Assembly: GCA_020431405.1 (NCBI GenBank)
Contig: JAGQIK010000560.1
Location: 1 to 62,471, forward strand
DNA: 62,471 bases
Reading direction: 5' to 3'
From: Myxococcales bacterium
Lineage (GTDB): Bacteria; Myxococcota_A; Polyangia; GCA-2747355
The stretch's first letter is position 1. Each line of letters starts with the position of its first letter. Positions 32,891 through 44,888 of this stretch are shown here, in pieces. The notes below the pieces were generated by a model. The model did not search any database and was not told where the DNA came from. It saw only the letters and a list, made by a program, of their open reading frames with translations. The translations under genes were made by a program, and so were the position numbers.

Positions 32891-32906
32891 GCAATCCTAG
32901 TTTCGC
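32891..32906. promoter_or_regulatory. 16-bp divergent start region between kinase and sigma factor
   Basis: Only 16 bp (GCAATCCTAGTTTCGC) separate the two start codons. Both strands show a TAGNNT-like hexamer 3 nt from the ATG (TAGTTT plus, TAGGAT minus). There is no room for two conventional promoters, so control elements must extend into both coding regions or the real starts lie further in. Confidence 0.4.
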
Positions 32907-33755
32907 ATGGGTCATCCGCCCGACGAGCCACCGACGATAACCGAGCGCCTGCGCGCCGCGCGCGCACGCTGGCCCGACGTCTCCGTCGATGACGATCACT
33001 TCGCACGCTACCTCGCGGCGCGCGCCGGCGACGACCTCTCCATCGACGCGCTCAACACTGACGATCTATACCTGGCCTGCGCTTGCGCCGCCGGCGACGA
33101 CGCCGCGCTGCGCACCTTCGAGCGCGAGCTGCTGCCGACCATCGACGGCGCGCTGCGCCGCATGAGCCTCGCCCCGTCTATCGCCGACGACGTCAAACAA
33201 TCGCTGCGCACGCAGCTGTTCGTCGCGGCGGCCGGCGACGAGCCCGGCATCACCAAATACAGCGGCCGCGGCGATCTGCGCGGCTGGCTGCGCGTCACCG
33301 CCGTGCGCGCGGCGCTCAAGGCGCTGCGCCCCTACCGCCGCGCGCCCGACTTCGACGACGACGAGCTGCTGCTCGAGGTCGCCGACGATCAGACCGATCC
33401 CGAGCTGGCCCACGTCAAGCGCGTCTACCGCGGCCAGCTCAAGCACGCCGTCGCCGCCGCCTGCGCCAAGCTGAGCGCGCGCGAGCGCAACCTGCTGCGC
33501 CTGAGCACCATCGACCAGCTCAGCATCGACCAGATCGGCGAGCTCTATCGCGTGCACCGCGCCACCAGCGCGCGCTGGCTCAACCGCGCGCGCGAGCGAC
33601 TGGTGGTATTGACGCGCGAGCTGCTCGAGGCGCAGCTTCGACTCTCGCGCACCGAGCAGCAGCACGTCGTCGCGCTGGTGCGCAGCCAGCTCGACCTGTC
33701 GCTGCCACGCGTGCTCAGCGCCGGCGACAAAGACGAGCCGTCAGCGGGCGAATGA
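32907..33755 (+). CDS. Sigma-70 family RNA polymerase sigma factor paired with Ser/Thr kinase
   Basis: A 282-residue ECF-like sigma factor, longer than usual because of an N-terminal extension of about 50 residues and a C-terminal tail. Region 2 is around residues 65-145 (GDDAALRTFERELLP, IADDVKQSLRTQLF, GDLRGWLRVTAVRAALKALR). Region 4 is around 180-240 (LSARERNLLRLSTIDQLSID, then QIGELYRVHRATSARWLNRA). The type resembles sigma factors encoded beside protein kinases in Myxococcota and Planctomycetes. The divergent kinase has an anti-sigma-like zinc finger and could hold or phosphorylate this factor. The 3' end overlaps the convergent small lipoprotein gene by 15 bp. Confidence 0.88.
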   Translation: MGHPPDEPPTITERLRAARARWPDVSVDDDHFARYLAARAGDDLSIDALNTDDLYLACACAAGDDAALRTFERELLPTIDGALRRMSLAPSIADDVKQSLRTQLFVAAAGDEPGITKYSGRGDLRGWLRVTAVRAALKALRPYRRAPDFDDDELLLEVADDQTDPELAHVKRVYRGQLKHAVAAACAKLSARERNLLRLSTIDQLSIDQIGELYRVHRATSARWLNRARERLVVLTRELLEAQLRLSRTEQQHVVALVRSQLDLSLPRVLSAGDKDEPSAGE

Positions 33756-34052
33756 CATGCTGCTGCTGCTGGTGATCACCTTCTTGGGGCCGCCATCGAG
33801 CACGCACTGCAGGCGCCGGCGCGTCGGGCAGCTGCAGTTGAAGAACGTCGCGGTGCAGCCGCACTTGGTGCAGATGTCGCGCGTGGTCGTGGGCGTGCCG
33901 TTGACGGCTTGAGCGGTGCGCACGCCGTCCTCGCTGGCGAGGTCCACGTCGACGATGTCGTCTGGCTGCGCGACGCCTTCGCCGCAGGCGACGGTGACGA
34001 GGGCGGCGGCGACGACGAGCGTGATCACGAGCGCGAGCTTCTTGATGGGCAT
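33741..34052 (-). CDS. Small Cys-rich lipoprotein
   Basis: A 103-residue predicted lipoprotein. The signal is MPIKKLALVITLVVAAAL with lipobox LVTVAC. The mature part has a dense cysteine cluster (CTKCGC, then FFNCSC and LQCVLDGG), probably disulfide-bonded or metal-binding. AAGGAGA, 6 nt before ATG 34052, decides this start over the longer frame to 34118. It resembles small cysteine-rich secreted proteins often seen in myxobacteria. No function is known. It ends within the 3' end of the sigma-factor gene. Confidence 0.75.
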   Translation of the reverse strand: MPIKKLALVITLVVAAALVTVACGEGVAQPDDIVDVDLASEDGVRTAQAVNGTPTTTRDICTKCGCTATFFNCSCPTRRRLQCVLDGGPKKVITSSSSMSFAR

Positions 34053-34197
34053 GAGGTTCTCCTTTGGTCTTTCCTCTTCCTCGAAGGGGAGAGCCACCCA
34101 CGCCACGCCGTGTCGCACGCTCGCTACGAAAAACTTGCTGCGCGCCGAGATCAGCTAACAAACAGGGTCTTTCGAAATAGGACAATTCAGAGTCGAA

Positions 34198-34227
34198 TTG
34201 ATCTTGACTGACACGTCAGTCTAATAG
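34198..34227 (+). promoter_or_regulatory. Promoter with TetR-type operator for the dehydratase/activase operon
   Basis: TTGATC (34198-34203) and TAATAG (34222-34227) are spaced 18 bp. The spacer holds the inverted repeat GACTGAC-AC-GTCAGTC (34206-34221), with perfect 7-bp arms. This is the classic position for a repressor, and the repeat looks like operators of TetR-family regulators. Transcription would start near 34234, about 85 nt before ATG 34318. Confidence 0.6.
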
Positions 34228-34317
34228 TCCTTGCGTTGCTCTTCGCCTGCTCTCACCATCGCTTCTCGACGCCACCCGTTCGACTGACATCTGTCACCTC
34301 ACGAGGAGCCCGCGACC

Positions 34318-36051
34318 ATGGAGCACCAGGTCCCGCAGCAAGATAAGGCCATCGAAGAGATCCTCCGCGCCGAGCGCGCTCGGCTCGAAGCCGAGGCGGG
34401 CCTCGATAAGAAGGTCGAGCACTTCAAGCGCCCCACCGAGCACAAGTTCACCGCCGCGCAGCGCCCGCACACCACGATCCTCGTCGGCGGCCTGTCGCTG
34501 CGTCACGACATCCTGATCTCCGCCGCCTGGCGCGGCCTCGGATACAACATCGAGCAGGTCCACGTGCCGACCAAAGCCGACTTTCAAGCCGGCAAGGAGT
34601 ACGGCAACAACGGCCAGTGCAACCCGACCTACTTCACCGTCGGCGCGCTGGTGAACTACCTCAAGAACCTGCGCGACAACGAGGGCATGTCCTCCGAGTA
34701 CATCGTCAACAACTACGTGTTCATGACGGCCGGCGCGTGTGGTCCCTGCCGCTTCGGTATGTACGAAGCGGAGTTTCGCCTGGCGCTGCGCAACTCGGGC
34801 TTCGAAGGCTTCCGCGTGCTGCTGTTCCAGCAGTCGGGCGGGCTCGACCAAGCCAGCGGCGACGACGGCCTACAGATGAACCTCGAGTTCTTCTTCGGCC
34901 TGGTCAACGGCATCCTCATCGGCGATCTGCTCAACGAGGTCTACCACCAGGTGCGGCCCTTCGAGACGGCGCCCGGACAGACCGACGCCCTCTACCAGAA
35001 GCTGATGGCGCACTGCTGCAAGTACATGCAGCACAAGCAGTACGCCAAGAAGGGCGGCATCCTCGCGCAGGCGCTCGCCAAGATCGCGCCGCTCAAGGAC
35101 GACGCCGAGGCCGAGAAGTTCCTCGATCAGCTCTTTGGCGACTACTACACCAAGATGCTCGAAGAGTGCGTCGAGATCGCCAATCGCGAGATGGTGGTCG
35201 ACTACACCCAGCCCAAGCCGATCGTGAAGATCACCGGCGAGTTCTGGGCGCAGACCACCGAGGGCGACGGCAACTTCAACATGTTCCCGTTCCTCGAGAA
35301 CGAGGGCGCGGAGATCATCGTCGAGCCGGTCGTCACCTGGCTCAACTACCTGCTGCACCAGGCGCGGCTGTTCGTCAAAGACAAGCGCGGCCTCAACGAG
35401 GGCGGCGAGCCGATCAAGAGCTGGGATCTGATGGGCCGCCTCAAGCGCGAGGTCGAGTACCGCAAGAACCACCTGCTGCTCACCGTCGCCGAGAAGATCA
35501 TCCTGCGCGAGTACGAGCGACTGCGCCTCGCCTTCGGCGGCACCGCGCACAAGCCGGTCAACCAGCTCGAGCTCGAGCGCATGGGCCACCCGTTCTACAA
35601 CACGCGCTCGGGCGGCGGCGAAGGCCACCTCGAAGTCGCGAAGAACATCTACTACTCGACCAAGGGCATGGCGCACATGGTGCTCTCGGTCAAACCGTTT
35701 GGCTGCATGCCCTCGACGCAGTCTGACGGCGCGCAAGCGGCGGTCATCAGCCACTACCCCGACATGATCTATCTGCCCATCGAGACGTCGGGCGAGGGCG
35801 ACATCAACGCCCACAGCCGCACGCAGATGGCGCTCGGCGAGGCCAAGGTCAAAGCCAAGGCCGAGTTCAAGGACGTGCTCGAGCGCACTGGCAAGTCCAT
35901 CGAAGACATCCGCGCCTACGTCGACAAGCACCCCGAGCTGCGTCGTCCGATCCAGACGATGCCGCACTACGAGGGTGTCGTCGGACGCGCGGCCAACTTC
36001 GTGCTGCACGTCAGCGAGCTGATGGACGCCGATCCGGCCTACGCAAACTAG
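34318..36051 (+). CDS. 2-hydroxyacyl-CoA dehydratase-like protein (HgdB/BadF-associated)
   Basis: A 577-residue cytoplasmic protein related to the 2-hydroxyglutaryl-CoA-dehydratase-type proteins that accompany BadF-like activases. Conserved cysteine contexts are NGQCNPTYFTVG, MTAGACGPCRFGMYEAEF and KPFGCMPSTQSDG, candidate ligands for an iron-sulfur cluster. It has no signal peptide. GAGGAG lies about 8 nt before ATG. It is followed after 10 bp by the giant activase gene, with which it should form an ATP-driven radical/reduction system. The substrate is not known; related pairs occur in many bacteria without a characterised pathway. Confidence 0.87.
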   Translation: MEHQVPQQDKAIEEILRAERARLEAEAGLDKKVEHFKRPTEHKFTAAQRPHTTILVGGLSLRHDILISAAWRGLGYNIEQVHVPTKADFQAGKEYGNNGQCNPTYFTVGALVNYLKNLRDNEGMSSEYIVNNYVFMTAGACGPCRFGMYEAEFRLALRNSGFEGFRVLLFQQSGGLDQASGDDGLQMNLEFFFGLVNGILIGDLLNEVYHQVRPFETAPGQTDALYQKLMAHCCKYMQHKQYAKKGGILAQALAKIAPLKDDAEAEKFLDQLFGDYYTKMLEECVEIANREMVVDYTQPKPIVKITGEFWAQTTEGDGNFNMFPFLENEGAEIIVEPVVTWLNYLLHQARLFVKDKRGLNEGGEPIKSWDLMGRLKREVEYRKNHLLLTVAEKIILREYERLRLAFGGTAHKPVNQLELERMGHPFYNTRSGGGEGHLEVAKNIYYSTKGMAHMVLSVKPFGCMPSTQSDGAQAAVISHYPDMIYLPIETSGEGDINAHSRTQMALGEAKVKAKAEFKDVLERTGKSIEDIRAYVDKHPELRRPIQTMPHYEGVVGRAANFVLHVSELMDADPAYAN

Positions 36052-36061
36052 AGGTTCTGCT

Positions 36062-40003
<3,942 letters not shown>

Positions 40004-40049
40004 CCGCGCTTCCTACTGCCCTCCGCCAGGGGGGTGCGCTCCGCAGTCG

Positions 40050-40072
40050 AGGGGTGCGCCCCCACCCACACC
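40050..40072. terminator. Possible hairpin after activase operon
   Basis: GGGGTGCGCCCCC can fold as a 4-bp GC stem with a TGCG loop about 50 nt after the activase stop. There is no T-run, so termination is only suggested. Confidence 0.25.
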
Positions 40073-40172
40073 TACATCCCGCGCGAAAATTCCCCAAGAC
40101 TATCGGCGCGTAGCCTGCTGGCGTAGCCGTTGCTTTGCCTCTCCACGTCGAACCCCTGGAGAGGATTCTGCG

Positions 40173-41372
40173 ATGAAGCGCGGCGCGGTCATCAGCACGG
40201 TCATTAGCCTCAGCCTGCTCGTCGCCTGCGGTGGTGCTGCGCAGGACGAGGAGATCTCGCGGCGCACGCAGGCCGTCTCCGGCGAGCAGCCCGTCGACGC
40301 GCTCTTCGGCTCGGTGGGCACGCTGATGAAGGGCCGCAGCGAGGCGCTCTGCTCGGCGACGCTGGTCGGCGCGCAGACGGTGCTCGCCAGCGCGCGCTGC
40401 GCCGAGAACGCGACGCACTTCGTGATCTTCGACGGCGACCAGATGGCGCGCTTCTTCATCGAGACCAAGCGCCTGCACCCGCAGTTCGACGCGACGCAGC
40501 CGGCCTACGACGTGGCGCTGCTGCGCCTCGCCGAGCAGCCCGCGTCGGTGCGGCCCAGCGCGCTGTTGACGACGTCGCCGCAGATCGGCCTGAGCCTGCA
40601 GATCCCCAATCGCAAGCCGACCGCCCAAGAGCTCGAGAACAACCGCGCGACGCTGCCGCTGGCGCCGCTGGTCGACGCGCGCGTGGCGACGCTCGGCCCG
40701 CTGCTGCTGCAGACCAGCGTCGCGGCCGTCGACCGCGCTGGCAGCTGCCCTGCGCCGCGCGGCATGCCCGTCTTCGCGGACCTCGGCAAGGGCCGGCGGC
40801 GCGTCCTCGTCGGGCTCACGTCCGAGTCGCCCGGCGCCGCGTGCGGCCTCGCGCTGCGCCTCGACGCGGTGCTGGCGTGGCTGACGCAGGCGAGCCAGGG
40901 CGAGATCGAGATCGCCGATCTCGTCGCGCCGACCCTCGCCATCGATCGCCCCAACGAAGGCGAGCGCGTGGTGGACAAGGTGCAGGTGCTCGCCTTCGCC
41001 AACGACGACCGCAAGCTCGAGAGCGTCACGCTGCGCGTCGACGACCAGCTCGCTGGCGTGAGCGACAGCGGCGACGTGCGCATGACGCTCGAGCTCGCCC
41101 CGGGCATACACGTCATCGAGCTCGAGGCGCGCGACCAGGCCGGCAACAAGACCACCGAGCGCGTCACCGTCACCGTCTACGGCGGCGCAGTGCCCGACAC
41201 GCAGTCGCCTGGGCTCAAGCAGATCGAGTCCAACCTCGGCACCACGCCCGGCAGCCGCGTGACCACGATCTACGGCGGCTGCAGCGCAGCGGGCGCGCCC
41301 TCGGCGAGCGGCGGGCTGGCGTGGATCACGCTGCTGCTGGCGCTGGTGCTGCTGCGGCGCAGGCGGCGTTAG
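40173..41372 (+). CDS. Trypsin-fold pseudoprotease with Ig-like domain and MYXO-CTERM tail
   Basis: A 399-residue predicted lipoprotein (lipobox SLLVAC). The first 240 residues follow a trypsin-like layout: LCSATLVGAQTVLASARC where TAAHC is expected, then YDVALLRL with the Asp, then CPAPRGMPVFAD where GDSGGP is expected. The catalytic His is Arg and the Ser is lost, so it is probably inactive. Residues about 285-375 form a bacterial Ig-like domain (LAIDRPNEGERVVDK to NKTTERVTVTV). The C-terminus GGCSAAGAPS, a hydrophobic helix and RRRRR form a MYXO-CTERM-like sorting tail. GAGAGGA precedes ATG 40173. Confidence 0.85.
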   Translation: MKRGAVISTVISLSLLVACGGAAQDEEISRRTQAVSGEQPVDALFGSVGTLMKGRSEALCSATLVGAQTVLASARCAENATHFVIFDGDQMARFFIETKRLHPQFDATQPAYDVALLRLAEQPASVRPSALLTTSPQIGLSLQIPNRKPTAQELENNRATLPLAPLVDARVATLGPLLLQTSVAAVDRAGSCPAPRGMPVFADLGKGRRRVLVGLTSESPGAACGLALRLDAVLAWLTQASQGEIEIADLVAPTLAIDRPNEGERVVDKVQVLAFANDDRKLESVTLRVDDQLAGVSDSGDVRMTLELAPGIHVIELEARDQAGNKTTERVTVTVYGGAVPDTQSPGLKQIESNLGTTPGSRVTTIYGGCSAAGAPSASGGLAWITLLLALVLLRRRRR

Positions 41373-41384
41373 CGGCAACGCTGC

Positions 41385-41390
41385 TAGACT
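41385..41390 (+). promoter_or_regulatory. Putative -10 (TAGACT) for lipoprotein at 41397
   Basis: TAGACT, six nucleotides, then GTG 41397. There is no ribosome site. Confidence 0.45.
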
Positions 41391-41396
41391 TGCCGG

Positions 41397-42590
41397 GTGA
41401 TCGGCAAGACCACCACGCTTGCCCTCGTCGCGCTGCTGTTGCTCGGCGGCTGCGATCGAATCGCCGACTTCTTTGGCGGCCCAGCAGCCCCGACACCCGA
41501 GCGCGGTGCTGATCTCGCGTCCGATCTCGACGGGCCCAGCGGCGGCGATGCCGACGGCCAAGCCAAAGACGACATGCTGCCGGCCGATCGCTGCTCGACC
41601 TCGAGCCGTCAGCTCGCCGCGCTCGGCGACGCGCGCGCAGCCGCGATGGCGATCGACCCCAGCGGCCAGATCTATCTCGTCGGCGCGGCAGCCAACACGC
41701 CCTTCACGGTGCACCAGTTCAACGCCACCACCTGGAGCACGATCCCGGGCCCATCCACGGTGGGCTCCATCACGGCGCTTGGTGCCGCTGTTGCCGGTGG
41801 CCGGCTGTACGTCGCCCAAGGCGCCGGCGACACGCTCGACGTGCAGTCGGCACCGCTCGGAGACACGAGATCGTGGCGGCAGGAGACGCAAGCGCCGCTC
41901 GGCTCGGCGGAGATCGAGCTGGCGCTCGCCGCTACGGCGAGCAACACGTACGGCATCGCGACGACCAACGTGTTCGTGTCCCGCTCGATCCAAGGCTTCG
42001 CGGTGCCCGGCTCGCTGTGCCCGGCGACGACGTTCCCCGTCCTCGCGCGCTCGTTTCCGAACATCGCCGCCAGCGCGCAGGTCGTGGTTGCGACCAACCT
42101 CGAGAGCCCTAGCGCCCATCGGATGTGGGTCTCGGACGGCAGCTGCACGGCGGGCAGCGTGCCGTTGGTGGGTGCGGTGCTGGCGGGTCCGGCCGCTGTG
42201 ATTGTCTCGGGCGGCGAGGCCGACCTCTGGCGCGTCAACACAGGAAAGCTCGAGCGCCTGCGTGGCCAGGCCAGCACGCTCGTTTCGGGCGCTTTTGCGC
42301 CGTGGACGGCGAGCAACCTGCCCCATTCCGATCAGCTCGACCCTTCGATGCTCGCGCTGGCGCACGACGTCGCTGGGCATGTCGTGCTCGTCTATCGCGA
42401 GGGCGACGACGTGCGCTTCAACGTCGAGGCGCAGCCGGGTGTGTGGCGCTTCAGCAGCGGGCGCCTGCTGCAGCCCGCGCCCGACGGTGTGCGCGTGCAG
42501 GCCGCGGTGTTCGGCACGGAGCTGCACGTGCTGATCGTCGAGGCGACCAACGGCATGCCCACCGCGACCTATCGCTGCGCCGCACTGTAG
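41397..42590 (+). CDS. Hypothetical lipoprotein (GCDRIA family), propeller-like
   Basis: A 397-residue predicted lipoprotein. It starts with GTG and has lipobox LLGGC followed by DRIADFFG, an acidic linker, then a Cys-bounded globular domain (ADRCSTSSRQ to TYRCAAL). Internal strands such as AMAIDPSGQIYLVG and ITALGAAVAGGRLYVAQG suggest a beta-propeller. The DRIA start after the lipid cysteine, the linker and the paired terminal cysteines are shared with the protein at 50405-51661, so the two look like paralogues. Function unknown. Confidence 0.8.
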   Translation: MIGKTTTLALVALLLLGGCDRIADFFGGPAAPTPERGADLASDLDGPSGGDADGQAKDDMLPADRCSTSSRQLAALGDARAAAMAIDPSGQIYLVGAAANTPFTVHQFNATTWSTIPGPSTVGSITALGAAVAGGRLYVAQGAGDTLDVQSAPLGDTRSWRQETQAPLGSAEIELALAATASNTYGIATTNVFVSRSIQGFAVPGSLCPATTFPVLARSFPNIAASAQVVVATNLESPSAHRMWVSDGSCTAGSVPLVGAVLAGPAAVIVSGGEADLWRVNTGKLERLRGQASTLVSGAFAPWTASNLPHSDQLDPSMLALAHDVAGHVVLVYREGDDVRFNVEAQPGVWRFSSGRLLQPAPDGVRVQAAVFGTELHVLIVEATNGMPTATYRCAAL

Positions 42591-42615
42591 CGGCGGGTGA
42601 CTTAGTGCGAGCGGC

Positions 42616-43725
42616 TCAGCGCTGGTGCTGGCGTCGGCGACGCGCCAACAGCGCGAGCAGCGCGAACAACACGAGCGCTAGCAACAGCGGCGTGCCGCTG
42701 GCGATGCCGCGACCTGAAACGGCGCAGCCGCTGCTGTCGTCTTTGTTGTTGCTGTCGCCGCCGCTCGATGTCCCGTCGCCGCTCGCGCCGCCGTCGCCGC
42801 CCGCCTCGGAGACGGCGGCGTCCGGCTCGGGCACGTAGGCCTTGAGCCAGGCGGGCGGCTCGATGCCGCCCGACTTGATGGCGGCAAGCGCGGCCGTGAT
42901 GACGAGATCCTTGTTGGAGGCCACGTCGCCATAGACCGACGAGCTGCAGCCTTGCGGACCGCGCGAGAGCACGCCGAAGACGCGCCCTTGGCTGTCGAGG
43001 GCGGGCCCGCCCGAGTCGCCCTGACAGGTCGGCGCGTCGGTGCCGAACTCCTTGTCGGTGACGAAGGCCGCCGTGCAGCCGCTCTTGGTGCAGACGATCT
43101 TGCGGCCGTCGATGCGCATGCGCGTGCCGGACGTGGCGCCCGAGTCGGGCCCGCCGCCGGCGGCCGTGAGGCCGTAACCCACCGCCGACATGGTCTCGCC
43201 CGTTTGGGCGGTCTCTTCGATGCGCGGCTCGATGGGAACCGCCTCGCTGGCCGGGATGCCCTTGCCCTCGAGCATGATCAGCGCCACGTCGAAGCCGCAG
43301 ATGTCGTTGGCAGCCTTGTCGACGAAGACCTTGCCGATGCCCTTGTAGAACTCGCCCCCGCCCGTGTCCTGTTCGGGTCGCTTGGTCAGCGTGGTCGCGC
43401 GAAAGATCTCGCCTGGCCCCTGCAACGTGAACTGCGTCTTTCCGCAAACGACGCTGCCTTGCTGGCCCGGCGACTGTGTCAGCGCCACGCAGTGGCGCGC
43501 CGTCAGGATCAGGTTGGGCAGGATCAACGTGCCCGTGCAGTGGCCGAAGAAGAAGTTGTTGATGCCCACGCCGAGCCCGACGACGGCCTTGGAGCTGTCG
43601 TCGACGGTGCCGCCGACGACGGCGCCCTGCCGCGAGGAGACGCGCGATGGCGCCGGATCGGGCGCGCTGCAGGCGGCGATGGTGGTCAGGCTAAGGGCGA
43701 TAAGAACGACGCGGGTACGGCTCAT
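42616..43725 (-). CDS. Trypsin-like serine protease with MYXO-CTERM tail
   Basis: A 369-residue S1-family protease, predicted lipoprotein (lipobox TIAAC). The mature domain begins at VVGGTVDDSSKAVVG. The catalytic triad is present: His in ILTARHCVAL, Asp in CGFDVALIML, Ser in CQGDSGGPAL. After about residue 275 comes an acidic Ser/Gly/Asp linker and a C-terminal MYXO-CTERM-like tail: SSGCAVSGRG, a hydrophobic helix and ARRRRQHQR. It is therefore probably surface-sorted by a myxosortase-type system. ATG 43725 is chosen because the signal peptide begins there and a TATGCT box lies 8 nt upstream. Confidence 0.92.
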   Translation of the reverse strand: MSRTRVVLIALSLTTIAACSAPDPAPSRVSSRQGAVVGGTVDDSSKAVVGLGVGINNFFFGHCTGTLILPNLILTARHCVALTQSPGQQGSVVCGKTQFTLQGPGEIFRATTLTKRPEQDTGGGEFYKGIGKVFVDKAANDICGFDVALIMLEGKGIPASEAVPIEPRIEETAQTGETMSAVGYGLTAAGGGPDSGATSGTRMRIDGRKIVCTKSGCTAAFVTDKEFGTDAPTCQGDSGGPALDSQGRVFGVLSRGPQGCSSSVYGDVASNKDLVITAALAAIKSGGIEPPAWLKAYVPEPDAAVSEAGGDGGASGDGTSSGGDSNNKDDSSGCAVSGRGIASGTPLLLALVLFALLALLARRRRQHQR

Positions 43726-43733
43726 AGCTGGGG

Positions 43734-43739
43734 AGCATA
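43734..43739 (-). promoter_or_regulatory. Putative -10 (TATGCT) for trypsin-like protease
   Basis: TATGCT ends 8 nt before ATG 43725. Confidence 0.4.
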
Positions 43740-43766
43740 GCACCCGCGCGGCTCGGCGTAGCTGCG

Positions 43767-44843
43767 CTACTTCTCGGCGATCCAGGTGAAGGAGCCACCG
43801 GGCGGGTCGATGACCGTGAGGGTCGTTCCGTTGACGCAATAGTCGGCCATGTACGAGTTGCTGCTGCCGTTCTTGGTGCGCGTCAGCACGTTGCCGGCCG
43901 TGCTGTAGGTGCCCATCTCGGGCGGAAACATGTCCGTGCGCTCACCCACGCCGACGCAGCGCGTGCCTTCGTCGTTGAAGAATGGAATGTCGGCGTTGGC
44001 GAGCTCCGCGCAGGTCGAGACGTTGAAAACCGAGAAGCAGGTCTTGGGTACGATGCGCGTCGAGCGCGTGATCAGCGAGATGTCCCAGATGTAGTTGCCA
44101 GCGTTGAAGGTCGCCTTGCCCTTGAGCTCCTGGGCGATGCTCATCGTCGCCGCGGGGCACAGCGGGTCTGGACCGCCGCCGGGATCGGTGTAGATGCAGT
44201 TGTCGGTGATGGTCCACACGCCGCTGATGTCGCCGCCGCACCCCGAAAACTTGCCGCTGGGGCAGAGCGTTCCTGCCATGCGAGGGTCGGCGATGATCCA
44301 CAGCACCGCGTAGACCGAGAAGCTCGTGGTGGTCGCCTTCACCGCGCTCCCGTTGACCGCCGAGTCTGAAAGCGGCTTCCACGCGCCGCCTTCGAGCTTG
44401 GCGATCATCGGCGTCGCGTTGGTCGGCGCAGTCCCTTGGAAGTCGATGGTGAGCGTCACGGGCGCGCTAAACTGCGTTCCATCGGGTCCGAGATCGTAGA
44501 CGCGGCTGGCGATGTTCGCCTCGTCCGGCAGCCCTGACTTGGACAACTCGGCGACGGTGATGGTCGTGTCGCTCGCCAGCGCGCCGGCGGGAATCTCGAT
44601 CACGATGCCGTTGCCAGGATCAACCGTGCCACCTGCGGCCGCGCTGATGTTCTGCGAGAACGCGCCGCTGGCATCGGCATCGCCGCCGCCGCCGCCGCCA
44701 TCGCCGCCGTCGCCCGTGTTGCCCACGTCCGCGGCCGCGTCTGCGCCGCCATCCGCCTTGCTGGTGTCATCTCCCGAGCATGCAAACGCGCCGAGGAGCA
44801 TCGCACCAACCAGCGCCCGCGCGATCCATCGTCTTGCCATCAT
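43767..44843 (-). CDS. ZU5-like domain lipoprotein
   Basis: A 358-residue predicted lipoprotein (lipobox GAFAC, Asp/Gly linker to about residue 60). Residues about 65-175 look like a ZU5-type beta domain: AAGGTVDPGNGIVIEIPAGA, DTTITVAELSKSGLP, YDLGPDGTQFSAPVTLTIDF. The C-terminal half is Cys-containing (CPSGKFSGCGGDISGVWTI, DNCIYTDPGGGPDPLC), a pattern of lipocalin-like or secreted proteins. A GGAGAA ribosome site precedes the paired ATG codons. Function unknown; probably a surface adhesion or binding protein. Confidence 0.82.
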   Translation of the reverse strand: MMARRWIARALVGAMLLGAFACSGDDTSKADGGADAAADVGNTGDGGDGGGGGGDADASGAFSQNISAAAGGTVDPGNGIVIEIPAGALASDTTITVAELSKSGLPDEANIASRVYDLGPDGTQFSAPVTLTIDFQGTAPTNATPMIAKLEGGAWKPLSDSAVNGSAVKATTTSFSVYAVLWIIADPRMAGTLCPSGKFSGCGGDISGVWTITDNCIYTDPGGGPDPLCPAATMSIAQELKGKATFNAGNYIWDISLITRSTRIVPKTCFSVFNVSTCAELANADIPFFNDEGTRCVGVGERTDMFPPEMGTYSTAGNVLTRTKNGSSNSYMADYCVNGTTLTVIDPPGGSFTWIAEK

Positions 44844-44888
44844 CGTCGTTATTCTCCAGCGATAAGCTTGTTGCTCGAGGCAAGCGTA

